From Lysinibacillus xylanilyticus (GTDB lineage: Bacteria > Bacillota > Bacilli > Bacillales_A > Planococcaceae): a stretch of 64,000 nucleotides of DNA. Positions 41,282 through 50,117 of the stretch are shown piece by piece. The notes beneath the pieces were generated by a model. That model had not been told where the DNA came from. It ran no database searches and was given only the letters and a program-made list of their open reading frames with translations. Within the stretch, counting starts at the first letter, position 1. Each line of letters begins with the position of its first letter. The DNA is taken from contig NZ_LFXJ01000010.1 of the NCBI RefSeq assembly GCF_001183605.1, forward strand, positions 186,001 through 250,000. The letters run 5' to 3'. The translations under genes were made by a program, and so were the position numbers.

Positions 41282-42118
41282 TCATTTCACATGATTTTTA
41301 TTGATGATTTCCTGTACTGTAGTTTTAATATTGCGATCATATGTTATATCTTTAAAAGAACCAGTATATGTCTTTTTATGAGATCCGGTTTTTATATCGA
41401 ATAGTTCGATAGTATATTCACCAGAAGCCTTACCATTAACAATAGTTCCATCTAAATCCATATAGCCATCATGCGGAGTAGCAAATCCTGTACCACCGTT
41501 TGATACTCGAACGGTATGCTGAGAATAGAATTCTCTATTATTATCTAGGTATGAAGTAAAGATAAAATCACTTACAAGTTCACGTGAGGAATTAAATGGA
41601 TCTTCCTGATCATAACGGTCTTCTGAAATAAGTTCTAAATCTTTAGTTTGTAGATTTACAAAATAGTATCTATCAGCACCTACATAAGTAGTAATATAAA
41701 CTGTTTTCGTTTTATTATTCCAGTCAACCTTCGCACCAAGTGCTTCACTAATAAAACGAAGAGGGACAAGAGTTCTACCATTAATAATCTGTGGAGCAAC
41801 GTCTAAAGCAATCTTTTGTCCATTAACAGTTGCAGTTTTGCTACCAACTACTAAAGTAATTTTTTTTGTACCTCGATTAGCTGTAATCGTCTTTGTTTTT
41901 GCAGTCCATTGAACTGTTGATTCTAATTCCTCGAAAATTGTTCGCATTGGTACTAAAGTTCGTCCATTAACAGATACTGCACCTTGGTCAAATTGTATAA
42001 CCTCACCATCAATTTCTACTTTAATAGCAGATGCAGCTTCTGTAGAAGGTGCGAATGCGAAACTAATAACTAATAAAATAAGTGCTAGAGTAAGTCTAGT
42101 TGTAAATTTTTTGATCAC
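41282..42118 (-). CDS. Secreted copper-amine-oxidase-N-like wall protein
   Basis: A 278-residue secreted protein. Signal peptide to about residue 29 (ends TEAAS), then a copper-amine-oxidase N-terminal-like domain (Cu_amine_oxidN1; about 32-150) with GRTLVPMRTIFEEL and GRTLVPLRFISEALGA, then a ~125-residue C-terminal domain with no recognised motif. Despite the name these domains carry no oxidase activity and often occur in wall-associated proteins. Start is GTG 42118 with AAAGGAG. Confidence 0.85.
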   Translation of the reverse strand: MIKKFTTRLTLALILLVISFAFAPSTEAASAIKVEIDGEVIQFDQGAVSVNGRTLVPMRTIFEELESTVQWTAKTKTITANRGTKKITLVVGSKTATVNGQKIALDVAPQIINGRTLVPLRFISEALGAKVDWNNKTKTVYITTYVGADRYYFVNLQTKDLELISEDRYDQEDPFNSSRELVSDFIFTSYLDNNREFYSQHTVRVSNGGTGFATPHDGYMDLDGTIVNGKASGEYTIELFDIKTGSHKKTYTGSFKDITYDRNIKTTVQEIINKNHVK

Positions 42119-42706
42119 TTTAAATCTCCTTTAAGCATAATTAATTTGGGTAAATAATAGACTGATTGTCAGCTAATAACGCTGATTTAAACTGACTGAC
42201 ACTATCCCTTCTGTCTCTGTCGGGTGTGCGCTTGTTTTTACTTTTGTTTGCTGTTCGTTCACATAAAGGGGTCGATTAATTAAGGACTTTTGATAGTCAC
42301 TTTTGAGGAGGCTTGAAGCCTAATTCTCCTGTTGGTTGTTGATCACTCTTATTTGTCTTTGACATGTGAGAGGTGGTGAGTTCTTTTGCAGTTCCTTACG
42401 CCTTGTAATTATTTCGTCCATTTCTTCAGTTATGTATCCAACCTTTCTCTAACGCTTATTGTATTTATTATATAAGTGTTCCTCAAGTATTATTATATTC
42501 CTACAATGGTTCTATTTAGATGGCGCCATTTACCTATACAATATTTTAAGAAGCACTACCACCCGTAATCGTTTGTTCTTTGCACATTATTCTGGTATTA
42601 ATATCGAGGAAAAAAAGGGTTCGTCTATGACTTCTTTTTACTTTCAAGCACTACATGCAATTCAACTGAACGATAGGAATGATATTTATTAAAACGTATG
42701 CTTTAT
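42119..42706. other. Long region without a convincing gene
   Basis: A 77-codon frame at 42459-42692 has no ribosome-binding site. On the minus strand a short frame near 42340-42425 (MDEIITRRKELQ) follows GAGAAAGG but lacks a good start. Nothing else is supported. Confidence 0.4.
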
Positions 42707-42848
42707 AAATGAGTTGATTGGATTGAAGACGGGACCACTCCTCGGGAATCAGCGTCACAGATAAGACCCTGCAACGAACTAAAACTGCTCATCGGACGCC
42801 CCAAAGAAATCGCTCAGTCGGAACGGAAATTCAACCAGACGTTATGGT
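42707..42848 (+). repeat. Bacillaceae-type intergenic repeat, degenerate full-length copy
   Basis: The order GATTGGATTGAAGACGGG ... ACTCCTCGGGAATCAGCG ... AGACCCTGCAACGAAC ... GCTCATCGGACG ... GGAACGGAAATTCAACC follows a repeat I remember as common in Bacillus, Oceanobacillus and Lysinibacillus intergenic DNA. Head and tail pieces of the same element occur at 50074-50106 and 50411-50452. Confidence 0.65.
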
Positions 42849-42864
42849 GATGAGCCCATGAAGC

Positions 42865-42957
42865 TTTTGCATGAATTGGGTTTAGGCTCCATTACCTAAT
42901 TCTACTTTTTTCGATAAGAATGCCACATTTTGGGCATTTTTCATGTTAAGATGGTAA
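42865..42957 (+). promoter_or_regulatory. Conserved ~95-bp block upstream of paralogue 1
   Basis: CTTTTGCA-GAAT-GG-TTTAGG, a small hairpin (TTAGG...CCTAA), ACTTTTTTCGATAA, CCACATTTTGGGC and TTTTTCATGTTAAGATGGT recur almost unchanged at 45168-45262, also about 35 nt before the paralogous start codon. It probably contains the promoter and a regulator site. No standard -35/-10 pair is obvious. Confidence 0.6.
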
Positions 42958-42996
42958 ATAGTGATTGGAAAATTTACGTTGAAAAAGGAGATAGGA

Positions 42997-44883
42997 ATGT
43001 TAAACAAATTAAAAGCTTTATGTATTGTTGCAACTGTTGTTTTTGCTTTTATATTGTCTGGACAAACTTCTGCGTCAGCTGCTACTGACAAAGGAATTCA
43101 GATACGAAATAATGTTACGATTAATATCGATGGAGAAACGATTCAAATCAATGATCCAATTTTAAATAAATCGGATTTTCTTCTTTTGCCAATGAGAGCT
43201 TTGTATGAGGCAATTGGTGCGAATGTTGACTGGAACAATGAAACACAAACTGCCACAGCTAATCGCAATGGCAAGGTTATTAATTTAACAATTGATTCTA
43301 TGACAGCTTTAGTAGATGGATATGAAGTTTCAGTGGATGTTGCACCACTTATCTATAAGGAAAGAACATACATGCCATTGCGCTTTGTTACTGAAAACTT
43401 AGATGGAAATGTCAATTGGGACCCTAGTACACAAACTGTTAATATTTTATTAGATGATCCTGCAGAGATCCCTCAAGAAGATCCATATATCTTACATGTA
43501 AATAATAAGCGTATTGTGATGTCAGAACCAATTGTGACGAAACAATCTAGATCTTATATTCCTGCTGATTATTTGACTGATTATTTAGATAATTCCGCAG
43601 GTAATTGGCTGCCAGATAAATCATTTGAATTACAAATTGCTGGCATGAGCTTTGTTTTCAAGGACGGTAGTAATAACGTCTTGATCAACAATGAATCTGT
43701 AACAATAGAAGAACAGTCGTTTATTCAAAAAGGGAAAATGTACATTCCTATTACTTTTGTTGTCAATACATTAGGAGGAAACCTACGTTATATTAGCGAA
43801 AAAAGAGAAATGTATATTTATGTTTATCGCGCTATGTATACAAGTGACTTCCTAGAAAAATCTTTTGGATCTACATCTTATCCTCAACCTGTTCCTTCTG
43901 CTCGTTTAGAAGGAGACCGTGATTTGATGGTCAGTGATAATCCAGAAAATTTAACGCACGATCTACTACCTAAATCAAATGCTACGCTTGCACAATATCA
44001 TGTAACACCTACTTCAGCTACAAATAAGCATCGAATATTTGGCTGGCACTTAAATAAGCTAGGAGAAGCAGTAAATATTGGTATTACGATCGAGAATACT
44101 TCAAGCTCTGAAAGTATTAAGGTCAGCAGTGCTAAAGGTATTACTCAAATGTCTGGGAATAATTGGGTGGGCCATGATATTGGTTTATCGATTGCAGATG
44201 CAACGTTAAATGGAAAGCTTAAAAAATCTGACAGTACAGGTGTTGTTATCGCACCAGGAGAAACAAAGGTGATCGAAACGTTCGAGATGTTCCCTGATTA
44301 TGTCGTTGGATTTTTACATGATATAGACATCCAAGCAGTTAATGGTGGAAGTCCAGATTATATGATTCGAACAGTATTAACGAAGACTAATAGTGATTTA
44401 ACAAAGATCAAAACGGACGCTGTGGCAATTGATGAATATGCGAAGCATCCACGAGGTGCTTGGCCGAGTGCTACTATTCTAGCAGATTTTCCAGCCTATA
44501 CAGTAGATACACCAGAGGTTGGTTATAACATTTCAAATGGACGAACAGATCATTTGCAAACGACAGAAAATTCACTGTCACAAATCAATGGTGCACTAGG
44601 GAATCCTGGCCACTTCGGTATGAATTATAAGGTATCGATCCCACTTATCAATGATACTGGAAAGTCAAAAACGATCAAGGTTAAGTTAACTGGTCGAGGT
44701 GGCTTATACAGTGGTGCAGTGAAATTCAATGGCAAAGTGTCCTTAGTGCCTTCGTTGCGATCAAGCTCAGAGTATGTTGAATTTGAATATAAGATGAAGG
44801 GTTCATCAGAAAAGATTGAGCTAGAATTAATGCATGCAGGTGGAGTAAATCTTCCAGTAGCTATTTATGTAGAAACAAAATAA
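42997..44883 (+). CDS. Copper-amine-oxidase-N-like secreted protein, paralogue 1
   Basis: A 628-residue secreted protein. Signal peptide to about residue 30 (ends SASAA), one complete Cu_amine_oxidN1-type domain (LLLPMRALYEAIGA, TYMPLRFVTENLDG), a second diverged copy (about 170-290; SYIPADYLTDYL, MYIPITFVVNTLGG), then a ~330-residue C-terminal domain with LEGDRDLMVSDNPE, NWVGHDIGLSIADA and GNPGHFGMNYKVS, unknown to me. AAAAAGGAG favours ATG 42997 over 42961. It is a tandem paralogue of 45294-47186 and shares both upstream and downstream non-coding sequence with it. Confidence 0.85.
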   Translation: MLNKLKALCIVATVVFAFILSGQTSASAATDKGIQIRNNVTINIDGETIQINDPILNKSDFLLLPMRALYEAIGANVDWNNETQTATANRNGKVINLTIDSMTALVDGYEVSVDVAPLIYKERTYMPLRFVTENLDGNVNWDPSTQTVNILLDDPAEIPQEDPYILHVNNKRIVMSEPIVTKQSRSYIPADYLTDYLDNSAGNWLPDKSFELQIAGMSFVFKDGSNNVLINNESVTIEEQSFIQKGKMYIPITFVVNTLGGNLRYISEKREMYIYVYRAMYTSDFLEKSFGSTSYPQPVPSARLEGDRDLMVSDNPENLTHDLLPKSNATLAQYHVTPTSATNKHRIFGWHLNKLGEAVNIGITIENTSSSESIKVSSAKGITQMSGNNWVGHDIGLSIADATLNGKLKKSDSTGVVIAPGETKVIETFEMFPDYVVGFLHDIDIQAVNGGSPDYMIRTVLTKTNSDLTKIKTDAVAIDEYAKHPRGAWPSATILADFPAYTVDTPEVGYNISNGRTDHLQTTENSLSQINGALGNPGHFGMNYKVSIPLINDTGKSKTIKVKLTGRGGLYSGAVKFNGKVSLVPSLRSSSEYVEFEYKMKGSSEKIELELMHAGGVNLPVAIYVETK

Positions 44884-44893
44884 ATGAAGTCCC

Positions 44894-44935
44894 TGGCACG
44901 AATGTGTTTCACAACATGTTTCGTGCCATTCTTTT
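44894..44935 (+). terminator. Terminator of paralogue 1
   Basis: TGGCACGAA (44894-44902) pairs with TTCGTGCCA (44920-44928), then TTCTTTT. The same hairpin ends paralogue 2. Confidence 0.88.
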
Positions 44936-44950
44936 AACTTCTTTCAGCAA

Positions 44951-45020
44951 ATGTCTTGTGTAACGAAAGTGAAACGGCAGTTACAAGTATTTTATTTAGC
45001 GAAAGTGAAGTGTCAGGTTC
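44951..45020 (+). repeat. Two tandem 35-bp units
   Basis: Units start at 44951 and 44986, 35 bp apart, with cores TAACGAAAGTGAAACGGCAG and TAGCGAAAGTGAAGTGTCAG, preceded by CTTTCAGCAA as at 8159. The 147 nt from 45021 to 45167 hold nothing recognised. Confidence 0.85.
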
Positions 45021-45167
45021 TAAGATTAGTTCCGAGGTAGCCTGATTGTTAATTCTATGTTTCCTTCTCAATATATGGTGAAAACTATAAAAAAAGAATT
45101 ACTAGACATATTCAAGAGAATAAAGGAGAAGTTCATAGGGTCTTGGAAAATCCTAAGATTTCCGTGC

Positions 45168-45262
45168 ATCTTTTGCAGGAATAGGATTTAGGTGCCAGTA
45201 CCTAAATCGACTTTTTTCGATAATGATACCACGTTTTGGACTTTTTTCATGTTAATATGGTC
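45168..45262 (+). promoter_or_regulatory. Conserved ~95-bp block upstream of paralogue 2
   Basis: Second copy of the block at 42865-42957. Here the small hairpin is a perfect TTTAGGT/ACCTAAA (45187-45193 with 45200-45206), longer than in copy 1. Confidence 0.6.
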
Positions 45263-45293
45263 TGTAGATTAATTATGGAAAAAGGAGTTTAAA

Positions 45294-47186
45294 ATGTTTA
45301 GTAAATTTAAGACCTCATGTATGATTACCGCAGTTGCTTTGGCCACAATATTGCCTGGGCAAGCCTCTGCATCAGCTGCTAGTAACAATGGGATTCACAT
45401 CAAAAATAATGTTTCTATTAATATCAATGGTGAAACTCTCAAAGTGTCGGATCCGATTTTAAATAAATCTGATTATCTTTTTTTACCTATGAGAGCTTTG
45501 TATGAGGCTGTTGGTGCCAGTGTGGATTGGAAGAAAGAAACACTTACTGCGTCAGCTATTCGAAATGGCAAGTTGGTTGATTTAACAATAGGTTCAAATA
45601 CAGCCTTAGTGGATGGACAAAAAGTGCCAATGGTTGTTGCACCATTTATGTATAAGGACCGCACTTACATGCCATTGCGTTTCGTCAGTGAAAACTTTGG
45701 TGGTATCGTGAACTGGAATCCTGCTACACAAACTGTTGATATTTCATTAACAGATGAGATACCAGGAAAACCTCAAGGGGACCCATATATTTTACATATT
45801 AATAATGACCGCATTGTGATGGAGGATCCAATTATCGTCAAGCAATCGAGATCTTATATTCCGGCTAATTATATATATGATAACTTAGAAGATTCTTCTG
45901 GCACGTTGTTACCTGATAACTCGTTTGAATTGCAAATTGCGGGAATGAGCTTTGTTTTCAAAGAAAATAGTAACCAAGTTCTAATAAACGATGAAGTTGT
46001 GACAATGGAAGCAAAACCATTTATGCAAAATGGGAAGATGTATGTTCCTGTTAGTTTTATTGTCAACGCATTAGGTGGGAATTTACGTTATATTGAAGAT
46101 AAAAGAGAATTGTATCTTTATGTCTATCAATATATGTATACAAGCTCCTTCCTTGAAAAATCTTATGGTTCTACACCAACGCCTACGAATGTTCCTTCTG
46201 CTCGTTTAGAAGGAGATCGTGATTTGCTTATTAGTGATAATCCAGAAACATTAACGAACAAGCTGATTCCTAAATCTAATGCTACGCTTGCCCAATATCA
46301 AGTGAAAGCAACATCAGCTACAAATAAACATCGAGTATTTGGCTGGCATTACAATACGTTAGGGACAGATGTACGAATGGGTATTACAGTTCAAAATACT
46401 TCTAGTACTGAAAGCATCGAAGTAATCGACTCTAAAGGGACTAGCCAACAAACAGGAAATAGCTGGGTTGGCCATGATATTGGTTTAACAATCGCTGATG
46501 CAACATTAAATGATAAGCTGAAAAAATCTAGTAGTAAAGGGATTGTTATAGCACCAGGAGAAACAAAGGTGATCGAATCATATGATTTGCTCAATAGTTA
46601 TATCATTGGATATTTGCATGATTTAGATATTCGAGCTATCAATGGTGGGACTCCGGAGTATACGATTCGCACAGTATTAACAAAGGATAAAAGTAATTTA
46701 ACAAGCATTTTATCAGAACCTGTTCCGATTGATGTATCTGCAAAGCATCCAAGAGGTGCCTGGACGAGCTCTACTATTCTTGCAGATATTCCTGCTTATA
46801 CAGTAGGTTCACCAAGGGTTGGCTATAGCATTTCAAATGATAGAACAGACAATTTGCTAACAGCAGAAAACTCACTTTCAAAAATCAATGGAGCAATCGG
46901 GAATCCTGGTCACTTCGGAATGAACTATAAAGTGTCGATTCCGCTTGTTAATCAAACTGGAACGACAAAAACGATCAAGCTTAAATTAGCTGGTCGAGGT
47001 GGCATATACAGTGGTGCAGTAAAGGTCAATGGCAAAGTGTATCTAGTACCTACATTGAGAGTTGGTACAGAATATGTTGAATTACCGGATTACATTATGC
47101 AGGGTTCATCAGAAAAGCTTGAATTAGAATTCATGCATGCAGGTGGAGTAAATCTTCCAGTAGCTATTTATGTAGAAACAAAATAA
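45294..47186 (+). CDS. Copper-amine-oxidase-N-like secreted protein, paralogue 2
   Basis: A 630-residue secreted protein with the same order as paralogue 1: signal peptide (ends ASASAA), a Cu_amine_oxidN1-type domain (LFLPMRALYEAVGA, TYMPLRFVSENFGG), a second diverged copy (MYVPVSFIVNALGG) and a long C-terminal domain (LEGDRDLLISDNPE, SWVGHDIGLTIADA, NPGHFGMNYKVS). The last ~15 residues are identical in both. AAAAAGGAG precedes ATG 45294. The pair arose by tandem duplication of gene plus flanks. Ligand and function unknown. Confidence 0.85.
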   Translation: MFSKFKTSCMITAVALATILPGQASASAASNNGIHIKNNVSININGETLKVSDPILNKSDYLFLPMRALYEAVGASVDWKKETLTASAIRNGKLVDLTIGSNTALVDGQKVPMVVAPFMYKDRTYMPLRFVSENFGGIVNWNPATQTVDISLTDEIPGKPQGDPYILHINNDRIVMEDPIIVKQSRSYIPANYIYDNLEDSSGTLLPDNSFELQIAGMSFVFKENSNQVLINDEVVTMEAKPFMQNGKMYVPVSFIVNALGGNLRYIEDKRELYLYVYQYMYTSSFLEKSYGSTPTPTNVPSARLEGDRDLLISDNPETLTNKLIPKSNATLAQYQVKATSATNKHRVFGWHYNTLGTDVRMGITVQNTSSTESIEVIDSKGTSQQTGNSWVGHDIGLTIADATLNDKLKKSSSKGIVIAPGETKVIESYDLLNSYIIGYLHDLDIRAINGGTPEYTIRTVLTKDKSNLTSILSEPVPIDVSAKHPRGAWTSSTILADIPAYTVGSPRVGYSISNDRTDNLLTAENSLSKINGAIGNPGHFGMNYKVSIPLVNQTGTTKTIKLKLAGRGGIYSGAVKVNGKVYLVPTLRVGTEYVELPDYIMQGSSEKLELEFMHAGGVNLPVAIYVETK

Positions 47187-47196
47187 ATGAAGTCCC

Positions 47197-47240
47197 TGGC
47201 ACGAATGTGGTTCACAATAAGACTTCGTGCCATACTTTTT
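47197..47240 (+). terminator. Terminator of paralogue 2
   Basis: TGGCACGAA (47197-47205) pairs with TTCGTGCCA (47224-47232), followed by a T run; it lies only 19 nt before the next start codon. Confidence 0.88.
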
Positions 47241-47258
47241 GATTCGGAGTGAAAAAAA

Positions 47259-49754
47259 TTGGTAAGAAAACTAGTAACGATTGTTGTAGTATTTTTCGTT
47301 TTAATGCTATCTGTAAATCCAAGTTATGCAAATGCAGCAGTTTTTGATAATAAAATAAAAGAAGAAAAGAAAGAAGTTTCGCCACAAGTAACTCATATAC
47401 AGCAAACCTATAGTTCTAATAATATTCGTGAGTTTGTAAATGTTTTAGATGTTAATTTAAATAATACATATACAAAACTTGAAGTAGGTGTACCAAAACC
47501 AATTAACTCACTTCAAACAACGACGAATATGGCAAAGCAAAACACATATGATGGACATCGTGTTGTTGGAGCTGTCAATGCTTCATACTTCTTAGGAAAT
47601 GGCATGCCTGCCAACTTGTTAGCGGAAAAGAATGAAATCATTAACTATGGTATTTTGGGAGATACATTTGATAGTCCAACACAAAAGCCTGTTGCTTTTG
47701 GTCTATCAAAAACAGGGAAGGCGATAGCAGACTATTATTCTACTAATCTATCCTTTCAAGTAAATGGTAAAAGTTATCCGATTGATCTTATTAATAGTGA
47801 AAGAACGACTAATAAAACAGTATTATACACACCTGATAAAAAAACAACAGGGTCAAATAATTGGGGTGTAGAAATAGTTGTCTCAAATGCTAGTCAAGAT
47901 ATGAAAGTATTACATTTCGGAGATAGCCTCTCAGGGACGGTTTCAAAAGTAACGGCGTACGGTGCAGAAGGGAATTCAACTGTACCTTCAGATGGCTTTG
48001 TTATTTCAGTGCAAAATAAAGAGCTGGCAACTGAACTTAGCCAAATTGCTGCAGGTACAAACATTGACGTGAATCTAGCTATTGATGAAAAATGGATGGA
48101 TGCTCAATTTATTTTAGCTGCAGGACCTATGTTAGTGAATAATGGTAAGATAGACATTTCTATGCCAACGAGTTCTTCATTTGCATCAGCTCGCAGTCCT
48201 CGTACTGCGGTGGCAGTAGATGCAACTGGTACAAAAGTGTTTGTTGTTACAGTAGATGGTAGATTAACTGGTCATAGTAATGGCGTTAATTTAACAGAGT
48301 TAGCTTCATATTTAATCTCAATGGGTGCTACTTCGGCCATCAACCTTGATGGAGGTGGCTCTACAGCGATGGTTGTTCGAAATCCAGGCGGCAATTTTGC
48401 GAACCTTGTGAACGTCCCTTCAGATGGTGGTGAACGTCGTGTATCAGCCATTTTACAGGTTGTCAATACAGCGCCACTAGGGAAAGCAAAATCCATTACG
48501 TTAAACAATGTGAACCAAGTCATGAAAGGTTCATCCGTTGACATGAAAGTGGTTAGTGCCTACGACCAATACCTAAATCCTATCACAATCAACCCATCTA
48601 ACATGAAATGGTCGGTTGAAGGCAATATCGGTAAGATGGACGGTGCAACCTTTACAGCTACACAAAAGGGCGAAGGCAAAATTATCGGTGAGTATGACGG
48701 TGTGCGAACATCAACAACTGTGAAAGTTGTTGATTTATCACAAGAAAAACCTATTTTACTAGATAGTTTTGATAATGCTTCATCATGGACGGTGGAAACT
48801 GTAAAAGCAAATGCTTCCATCACAGATGCTAAAGACTATGCTAGACAGGGAACTGCTAGCTTAAAGCTAAATTATGATTTTACAACATCAGGAACAGATA
48901 CGAAAGCAGCCTATATGGTAGCTAAAACACCGATTTCTATTACAGGAAAGCCAAATAACATAGGCGTTTGGGTGTTCGGAGATGCTGGAAAGCAGTGGCT
49001 TCGAGGGGTGCTTGTAGATGGTTCAGGAGCAAAGCACACAATTGATTTCACTAGCCAAGGCGGTATGGACTGGAATGGTTGGAAGTATGTCACAGCGAAG
49101 ATCCCAAATGATGTTACACTACCATTGAAATTCGAACGATTATACGTTGCACAGCCTTCAGCTTCTCTTCAAAAGAAAGGACAGCTATATTTCGATCAAT
49201 TACAGGCTGTGTATCAAGACAACCATGAGGAATTAGTCTATACAGATGTAACGAAAGGTCACTGGGCTTTTTCAGATATCCAAAGTTTGAATAATAAATC
49301 CCTTATTAAAGGATACTCGAATGGAACATTTAAACCAGAAGCATCCATTACACGTGCAGAGGCAGCTACTATTATTGCAAGGGCTCTCAATTTAACAACA
49401 ACGAAGGCACCAAGCTTTAAAGATGTCAGCAAGGATCATTACGCTTACAATGCCATTGCTGCAGTAGAGCAAGCCGGGATTATTAAAGGGCAAGAAGCAG
49501 GGAAGTTCAATCCGAACGGACAGCTTACACGTGCTGAAATGTCAGCGATTTTAACAAGAGCTTATAAATTAACAGGCACAAGTAAAGTAAACTTTACAGA
49601 TATTAAATCGACGCATTGGGCGTATAGCGATATCCAAGCGCTTGTAGCAAATAACTTAACAAGCGGCTTCCCAGATAATACATTCAGACCAGACACACAA
49701 ATTACGCGTGCACAATTCTCAAGCTTCTTAAATAGATGCTTAGAATTAAAATAA
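47259..49754 (+). CDS. Phosphodiester glycosidase-like protein with C-terminal SLH domains
   Basis: An 831-residue secreted protein. Signal peptide to about residue 27; a NAGPA-type phosphodiester-glycosidase domain (about 50-405) with GAVNASYFL, RSPRTAVAVD and the family hallmark AINLDGGGSTAM; a Big-type Ig domain (about 410-490); a ~170-residue carbohydrate-binding-like beta domain (about 495-655); three SLH domains (about 660-831) with GTFKPEASITRAEA, GKFNPNGQLTRAEM and NTFRPDTQITRAQF. Start is TTG 47259 with CGGAGTG. Related domains act on sugar-phosphodiester bonds such as those in wall glycopolymers. Confidence 0.9.
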   Translation: MVRKLVTIVVVFFVLMLSVNPSYANAAVFDNKIKEEKKEVSPQVTHIQQTYSSNNIREFVNVLDVNLNNTYTKLEVGVPKPINSLQTTTNMAKQNTYDGHRVVGAVNASYFLGNGMPANLLAEKNEIINYGILGDTFDSPTQKPVAFGLSKTGKAIADYYSTNLSFQVNGKSYPIDLINSERTTNKTVLYTPDKKTTGSNNWGVEIVVSNASQDMKVLHFGDSLSGTVSKVTAYGAEGNSTVPSDGFVISVQNKELATELSQIAAGTNIDVNLAIDEKWMDAQFILAAGPMLVNNGKIDISMPTSSSFASARSPRTAVAVDATGTKVFVVTVDGRLTGHSNGVNLTELASYLISMGATSAINLDGGGSTAMVVRNPGGNFANLVNVPSDGGERRVSAILQVVNTAPLGKAKSITLNNVNQVMKGSSVDMKVVSAYDQYLNPITINPSNMKWSVEGNIGKMDGATFTATQKGEGKIIGEYDGVRTSTTVKVVDLSQEKPILLDSFDNASSWTVETVKANASITDAKDYARQGTASLKLNYDFTTSGTDTKAAYMVAKTPISITGKPNNIGVWVFGDAGKQWLRGVLVDGSGAKHTIDFTSQGGMDWNGWKYVTAKIPNDVTLPLKFERLYVAQPSASLQKKGQLYFDQLQAVYQDNHEELVYTDVTKGHWAFSDIQSLNNKSLIKGYSNGTFKPEASITRAEAATIIARALNLTTTKAPSFKDVSKDHYAYNAIAAVEQAGIIKGQEAGKFNPNGQLTRAEMSAILTRAYKLTGTSKVNFTDIKSTHWAYSDIQALVANNLTSGFPDNTFRPDTQITRAQFSSFLNRCLELK

Positions 49755-49770
49755 TAAAAGCACTTCAAAC

Positions 49771-49801
49771 AAAGCCCTGTAGGATTGAACTACAGGGTTT
49801 T
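49771..49801 (+). terminator. Terminator after the glycosidase gene
   Basis: CCCTGTAG (49775-49782) pairs with CTACAGGG (49790-49797), extended by A/T pairs, then T residues. Confidence 0.88.
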
Positions 49802-49844
49802 GTCATGTTGTTAAAAAATAGAATGGCCAGGCGCAGAGCTGCTT

Positions 49845-49892
49845 TCTTCGCTAACGTTGCTGCTGCCGCTTCGCTTCTGCACATAAAACACT
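49845..49892 (-). repeat. Single copy of the GCTGCCGCTTCGC repeat
   Basis: CGTTGCTGCTGCCGCTTCGC followed by TTCTGCACATAAAACA resembles the 47-bp units at 32529 and, in opposite orientation, the 35-bp units at 8167. Confidence 0.6.
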
Positions 49893-49919
49893 CATTGCAT
49901 CTGCGTTAATTTAGCAGAT

Positions 49920-50076
49920 GCAAGAAGGTACACGCACAGTTTTGTGTGTGTATCTTTTTTTGCACTTTGGCAGGTGGATGTCGATAAATATTAAAAGTTG
50001 GGTGATAAAACGTAAAAGTGTTCCGATAATACACAAAAGATGGATAACACTTCGTTTAAAACGTATGTCATGTGGA
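49920..50076. repeat. Terminator plus short 21-bp array, segment A
   Basis: A hairpin TACACGCACA/TGTGTGTGTA followed by seven T (49931-49963), TTTGGCAGGTGGATGTC, then three 21-bp GATAAAA-type units at 49982, 50003 and 50024, and GGATAACACTT. It is paralogous to segment B at 50118. Confidence 0.75.
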
Positions 50077-50106
50077 TTAGTTGATTGGAGTGAAGACTGA
50101 GCGACA
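50074..50106 (+). repeat. Head of the Bacillaceae-type intergenic repeat
   Basis: TTGATTGGAGTGAAGACTGAG matches the start of the element at 42707. The matching tail (GCTCATCGGAAGC...CAGTCGTTACGGAAATCAACC) is at 50411-50452, about 300 bp away. Confidence 0.6.
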
Positions 50107-50117
50107 TAATAAAGTAA

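Noticed and set aside
42330-42430. Minus-strand short frame with MDEIITRRKELQ, possibly Spo0E-like
   Set aside because: No good start codon after the GAGAAAGG, and the Spo0E signature is not convincing.
42459-42692. 77-codon plus-strand frame
   Set aside because: No ribosome-binding site, no recognisable motif, composition like non-coding AT-rich DNA.
42881-42905. c-di-GMP or other known riboswitch in the blocks upstream of the tandem paralogues
   Set aside because: The small TTAGG/CCTAA hairpin lacks the conserved cores of riboswitch classes I know.
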